Below are positions 35,055-36,620 of a stretch of 36,620 nucleotides of DNA, piece after piece. A model generated the notes under the pieces. The model was not told where the DNA came from. It did no database searches and saw only the letters and a list, made by a program, of their open reading frames with translations. This DNA is from Bacteroidota bacterium. Lineage in GTDB: Bacteria > Bacteroidota > Bacteroidia > B-17B0 > Aurantibacillaceae. The stretch spans positions 1 through 36,620 of the forward strand of contig JAUXSA010000023.1 of the NCBI GenBank assembly GCA_030681615.1, written 5' to 3'. A program made the translations under genes and the position numbers. Positions within the stretch are counted from its first letter, which is position 1. The number at the start of each line of letters is the position of its first letter.

Positions 35055-35822
35055 GTGATAAAGTTGTCGGTTGTTATAATTACTTTTAATGAGGAAAAGA
35101 ACATTGAGCGTTGTTTACTTTCTGTTAAAGAAGTGGCTGACGAAATTGTGGTCTTAGATTCGTTCAGTAAGGACAAAACCCAGGCTATATGCGAAAAGCA
35201 TGGAGTAAAATTCTTTCAACATGCTTTTGATGGCCACATTCAGCAAAAGAACCGCGCTATTACTTATGCTTCAAATGATCACGTGCTTTCGCTTGATGCG
35301 GATGAGGCCCTTGATGAGACTTTAAAAAACTCTATTCTTGAAATAAAAAAGAATTTTGTAAAAGAAGGTTATTATATGAACCGTCTAACCAATTACTGCG
35401 GACATTGGGTAAAACATTGTGGGTGGTACCCGGATGCAAAACTGCGTTTGTGGGATAGAACAAAAGGTCAATGGACGGGCATCAATCCACATGATAAATA
35501 TGAATTATTTGCAGGCGATAAAAATGCAGGGCATTTAAAAGGAGATATTTTACATTACAGTTATTATTCGGTGAGCGATCATTACAAACAGGTAGAATAT
35601 TTTACAAGTATTTCGGCAAAAGCTTATTTTGAGAATGGAAAAAAAGCGCCCCTGTTTAAATTAATTGTAAATCCTGTTGCAAAATTTATAGATCACTATT
35701 TTTTAAAGCTAGGATTTTTAGATGGAAAGGCAGGATATCTGATCTCAAGAATTTCGGCCTATGCTACGTATTTAAAATATAAAAAACTTAAAGATCTTTA
35801 TCATCAAAAAACTTCCAGATAA
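35055..35822 (+). CDS. Family 2 glycosyltransferase (LPS core-type, WaaE/KdtX-like)
   Basis: This 255-residue GT-A enzyme starts at a GTG. The N-terminal Rossmann-like half has LSVVIITFNEEKNIERCL (4-21), EIVVLDSFSKDKT (29-41) and the metal-binding DADEA (81-85). The second half carries WYPDAKLRLWDR and GDILHYSYYSVSDHYKQVEYF. Both are typical of GT2 enzymes that add sugars to the lipopolysaccharide core. The sugar is unknown. A GT9 heptosyltransferase-like gene follows and overlaps its end, which supports a role in surface glycolipid assembly. Confidence 0.9.
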   Translation: MIKLSVVIITFNEEKNIERCLLSVKEVADEIVVLDSFSKDKTQAICEKHGVKFFQHAFDGHIQQKNRAITYASNDHVLSLDADEALDETLKNSILEIKKNFVKEGYYMNRLTNYCGHWVKHCGWYPDAKLRLWDRTKGQWTGINPHDKYELFAGDKNAGHLKGDILHYSYYSVSDHYKQVEYFTSISAKAYFENGKKAPLFKLIVNPVAKFIDHYFLKLGFLDGKAGYLISRISAYATYLKYKKLKDLYHQKTSR

Positions 35823-36620
35823 TTTTAAGATCGTTCTAAGCAGGACGGATAGTATAGGTGATGTTGTATTAACATTGCCAATGGCAGGCTTTATAAAGAA
35901 AAATTTTCCGGGCTGTAAATTATTTTTTTTAGGACGTGGTTATACGAAGGATGTTATCGCGCTTAGCGAACACGTTGACGGATTTATTAATTATGATGAG
36001 ATAGAAAAATTGCCGGCACCGGAACAAATTGCCTATTTGAAAGAATTCTCGGCCGATGTTTTTGTGCACGTGTTTCCAAAAAAGGGAATTGCACAACTGG
36101 TAAAAAAAGCGGGAATTCCTTTAAGAGTTGGCACTACTAACAGACTCTATCATTGGTTAAATTGCAACAAATTAATTAAGCTCTCAAGAAAAAATTCAGA
36201 CCAGCACGAATCGCAATTAAATTTTAAATTACTTGATTTTTTAGATATAAACACTTCAGTTGTATTAAAAGATATTTCAAATTACTATGGTTTTTCCAAG
36301 ATTCCTGCCTTAAACGAAGAATTTAAAAAATGGATCGATCCTGCTAAAATAAATATTATCCTTCATCCAAAAAGTAAAGGTAGTGCAAGAGAGTGGGGGA
36401 TAGATAATTTTGAAAAACTGGTAGCGCTTTTACCAACTGATAAATACAAAATTTTTATCAGTGGAACTGAGCAGGAAGGAAAATTAATGCCTGAATTTTT
36501 AAAGAATAAGAACATCACCGATCTTACGGGTAAATTATCGTTACAGCAGTTTATTGCATTTATTAATTCGTGTCATGCTTTGGTTGCGGCCAGTACGGGC
36601 CCATTACATATTGCCGCTGC
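35803..36620 (+). CDS. Family 9 glycosyltransferase (heptosyltransferase-like), 3' end beyond the window
   Basis: The open frame runs to the window edge. It shows IVLSRTDSIGDVVLTLPM, LFFLGRGYTKDVI, LRVGTTNRLYHWL, ILHPKSKGSAREWG and ASTGPLHIAA, the pattern of GT9 ADP-heptose:LPS transferases. It likely works with the GT2 gene in core assembly. There is no ATG, GTG or TTG between the upstream in-frame stop (35773) and the conserved DSIGDVV motif. The natural start in relatives (MKKLPDNFK-type) lines up with ATC at 35803, so either a rare start codon is used or a base has changed. The start given is therefore tentative, and it overlaps the GT2 gene by 20 bases. Confidence 0.82.
   Translation, partial: MKKLPDNFKIVLSRTDSIGDVVLTLPMAGFIKKNFPGCKLFFLGRGYTKDVIALSEHVDGFINYDEIEKLPAPEQIAYLKEFSADVFVHVFPKKGIAQLVKKAGIPLRVGTTNRLYHWLNCNKLIKLSRKNSDQHESQLNFKLLDFLDINTSVVLKDISNYYGFSKIPALNEEFKKWIDPAKINIILHPKSKGSAREWGIDNFEKLVALLPTDKYKIFISGTEQEGKLMPEFLKNKNITDLTGKLSLQQFIAFINSCHALVAASTGPLHIAA

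Overview
The window is chromosomal DNA from a Bacteroidota bacterium (class Bacteroidia; I cannot name the genus). The signs are a low G+C content, type IX secretion features (a PorP/SprF protein plus type A and type B C-terminal sorting domains), several exact TAnnTTTG -7 promoter elements, and a cell-wall gene order typical of that phylum. No rRNA, tRNA, CRISPR array, transposase or phage gene was seen.

Left part (1-9300): the 3' part of queA, then two tandem paralogous secreted proteins with type A sorting domains, then yqeY. A minus-strand group follows: a small membrane protein of unknown role, a TonB-family protein, and a coupled pair of a PorP/SprF outer-membrane protein and a type B sorting-domain protein. 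A plus-strand group of a GNAT-type acyltransferase, engB and a small conserved protein leads up to the dcw cluster.

Centre (9540-25750): a complete Bacteroidota dcw cluster, all on the plus strand: mraZ, rsmH, ftsL-like, ftsI, murE, mraY, murD, ftsW, murG, murC, ftsQ, ftsA, ftsZ. It makes the DAP-containing peptidoglycan precursor (murE, mraY, murD, murG, murC), the septal synthase (ftsW, ftsI) and the Z-ring with its anchors (ftsL, ftsQ, ftsA, ftsZ). Four 10-bp-spaced GTGG/TGGG boxes sit on the mraZ promoter, which suggests MraZ autoregulation. A strong intrinsic terminator closes the cluster after ftsZ.

Right part (25850-36620): mostly minus-strand genes. They are a DUF922 peptidase-like protein preceded by a TPP riboswitch and terminator, a DUF2892 membrane protein, leuS, and a translationally coupled trio of a TMTC-like membrane/TPR protein, a nitrilase-family amidase and a TPR-SpoIIE phosphatase. 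Two plus-strand glycosyltransferases (GT2, then GT9 running off the edge) end the window.

The most unusual signal is a set of short dispersed palindromic or low-complexity repeats, in at least four families. Most intergenic copies begin within about 25 bases of a stop codon. Copies of two families also appear in frame inside leuS, where they are translated, much like the Rickettsia palindromic elements. Second is the TPP riboswitch in front of a gene with no known thiamine role.
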